Positions 63,263-64,000 of a DNA stretch of 64,000 bases are shown here, piece after piece. The notes under the pieces are model-generated. The model saw only the letters and a program-made list of their open reading frames with translations, was not told where the DNA came from and did no database searches. The DNA is from CAZGNZ01 sp964527215. Its GTDB lineage: Bacteria > Fidelibacterota > Marinisomatia > SCGC-AAA003-L08 > JACNLC01. The translations under genes were made by a program, and so were the position numbers. Within the stretch, counting starts at the first letter, position 1. Every line of letters starts with the position of its first letter. The stretch lies in contig CAZGNZ010000007.1 of the NCBI GenBank assembly GCA_964527215.1, positions 46,044 to 110,043 of the forward strand. The letters run 5' to 3'.

Positions 63263-63709
63263 ATGAAGCATATTTTACTGCCAACCGATCTTGGTCCCAG
63301 AGCGCACACCGCCCTGAAACATGCCCTGAAACTGGCCCATGCCGACCAGGCAAAAATTACACTGCTGAATATTCATCGTGAATTCATGTCTGAGAATGAC
63401 ATGGAAATGCTGCGGGTGAGTGTGGAATCCGTGACAAAACAGTTCAGGGAAACCGCCCTGAAATCCAGAGCCGCCATGAAGGCGGAAGTTCAGGCACTGG
63501 GCGGAGATGATCTGGAAATCCAGTATCTGCTGCGCGACGGGGACCCCCGCCAGGTGATTCCGAAAGTGGCCGGTGAACTGGCGGCAGACCTGATCGTCAT
63601 GTGTTCCGACGGCAAAGACAATATACAGGACTGGATCAGGGGCACCATTACCGAGCAGGTTATCAACCATGCACCCTGTCCGGTACTGGTGATTCCGAAC
63701 AAAGGCTGA
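63263..63709 (+). CDS. Universal stress protein family
   Basis: A 148-residue UspA-fold protein: MKHILLPTDLGPRAHTALKHALKLA at the N-terminus and the C-terminal block ADLIVMCSDGKDNIQDWIRGTITEQVINHAPCPVLVIP. The ATP-binding G-x2-G-x9-G-S/T motif is altered (MCSDGKDNIQDWIRGTITE), so nucleotide binding is uncertain. It follows the antiporter by 12 bases and is probably co-transcribed. Confidence 0.93.
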   Translation: MKHILLPTDLGPRAHTALKHALKLAHADQAKITLLNIHREFMSENDMEMLRVSVESVTKQFRETALKSRAAMKAEVQALGGDDLEIQYLLRDGDPRQVIPKVAGELAADLIVMCSDGKDNIQDWIRGTITEQVINHAPCPVLVIPNKG

Positions 63710-63758
63710 CGTACAACGATCCGGGAAACCGGCTGACACCAGACAAATTACACTATAG

Positions 63759-63793
63759 AAAAAAGGGCTTCCCATCCTTGAGAAGCCCTTTTA
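63759..63793 (+). terminator. Intrinsic (bidirectional) terminator
   Basis: AAAAGGGCTTC (63761-63771) pairs with GAAGCCCTTTT (63782-63792) around a 10-base loop. A-run upstream and T-run downstream make it usable from both strands. Confidence 0.9.
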
Positions 63794-63941
63794 CAATTCG
63801 GTACACCTTGCACGGTGCATATCCTGAATAACGACATTGGTTCGCTCATGAGGATTGGCACTAAGCTGTTGAGTGAGCTGATACCCAATAAGTGATTTTA
63901 TCATGCTTTCAAGTGCCGGGAGAAACATTGACTGATTTAGT

Positions 63942-64000
63942 CCGGATATTTCATGAGACTTCGTGATGAGATGATGAAAATGATTGATTCTACAAGGCAT
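63942..64000 (+). repeat. End of a MITE-like copy (cut by the window edge)
   Basis: Bases 63942-63972 are an exact 31-base inverted match to 19948-19978, the right end of the element at 19741-19979; similarity continues to the right less exactly. The region 63795-63941 before it shows no supported gene; a minus-strand 69-codon frame covers it without recognisable content. Confidence 0.72.

Noticed and set aside
1..64000. CRISPR array, rRNA or tRNA genes
   Set aside because: No regularly spaced short repeats and no cloverleaf or rRNA-like conserved sequences were seen on either strand; a tRNAscan/Infernal run would be needed to exclude a divergent tRNA.
63795..64000. Transposase fragment on minus at the right edge
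   Set aside because: The 69-codon frame has no DDE or other transposase motif and overlaps the repeat end; it is better explained by non-coding repeat sequence.

Overview
The window looks like chromosomal DNA of a Gram-negative bacterium of the Fibrobacteres-Chlorobi-Bacteroidetes (FCB) superphylum, most likely a Marinimicrobia (SAR406)-like lineage. This rests on a GWxTD-domain protein, a DUF5020 outer-membrane protein, two secreted proteins ending in paired dockerin-type calcium-loop repeats, menaquinone genes, a TonB-dependent receptor and a complete Na+-NQR operon. The lineage call is inference. No rRNA, tRNA, CRISPR array or prophage was seen. Gene density is high, many genes overlap by 1-25 bases, and TTG or GTG starts are common.

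Layout. 1-5.1 kb: menaquinone synthesis (menF-menD-menH on minus, a menG/ubiE methyltransferase divergent on plus) followed by a 3-methyladenine glycosylase. 5.2-9.1 kb: a YgbA-type small protein, a TPR-like protein, an SRPBCC protein, and a minus-strand set VOC / DUF5020 / GWxTD. 9.2-15.9 kb: a YhaM-like nuclease, a DUF6580 membrane protein and an outer-membrane barrel on plus; then, on minus behind a cobalamin riboswitch, a TonB-dependent receptor and a BtuG-like beta-propeller with a dockerin tail, which I read as a vitamin B12 uptake locus. 15.97-19.5 kb: thioredoxin, thioredoxin reductase, a degenerate endonuclease III-like Fe-S protein, a class I glutamine amidotransferase and an unusual ABC ATPase. 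19.5-21.1 kb: a MITE-like element and two Hsp20 genes. 21.2-26 kb: one 1582-residue secreted CapA/PKD/dockerin protein. 26-34 kb: a MacA/MacB-permease/TolC set and a heterodimeric ABC exporter. 34-42.2 kb (minus): lysS, prfB with a programmed +1 frameshift, an SLBB protein, folP, ftsH, hpt, tilS. 42.2-53.1 kb (minus): an MBL-fold hydrolase, an archaeal-type GAPDH-like enzyme, a CpsB-type PHP phosphatase, a YbdK-type ligase, methylmalonyl-CoA mutase catalytic subunit, dxs, pdxT, pdxS, ispH, nrnA. 54.6-63.7 kb (plus): nqrABCDEF, apbE, a tiny opposite-strand NqrM-like gene, an NhaD antiporter and a universal stress protein.

How the parts fit. The Na+ pump, its flavin transferase, the NqrM-like maturation factor and the NhaD antiporter form a sodium energetics block that would pass electrons to the menaquinone made by the men/ubiE genes at the other end. 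The B12 locus would feed B12-dependent enzymes such as the methylmalonyl-CoA mutase at 46-48 kb. The dockerin tails on two secreted proteins point to a shared surface attachment system whose partner lies outside the window.

The observations I rate highest are the riboswitch-controlled receptor plus dockerin-tailed BtuG-like protein, the redox/Fe-S/amidotransferase/ABC operon with a catalytically degenerate Nth-like member, the NqrM-like microgene, the MITE with 4-base target duplications, and a small ORF interrupted by UGA in a U-x-x-C context.
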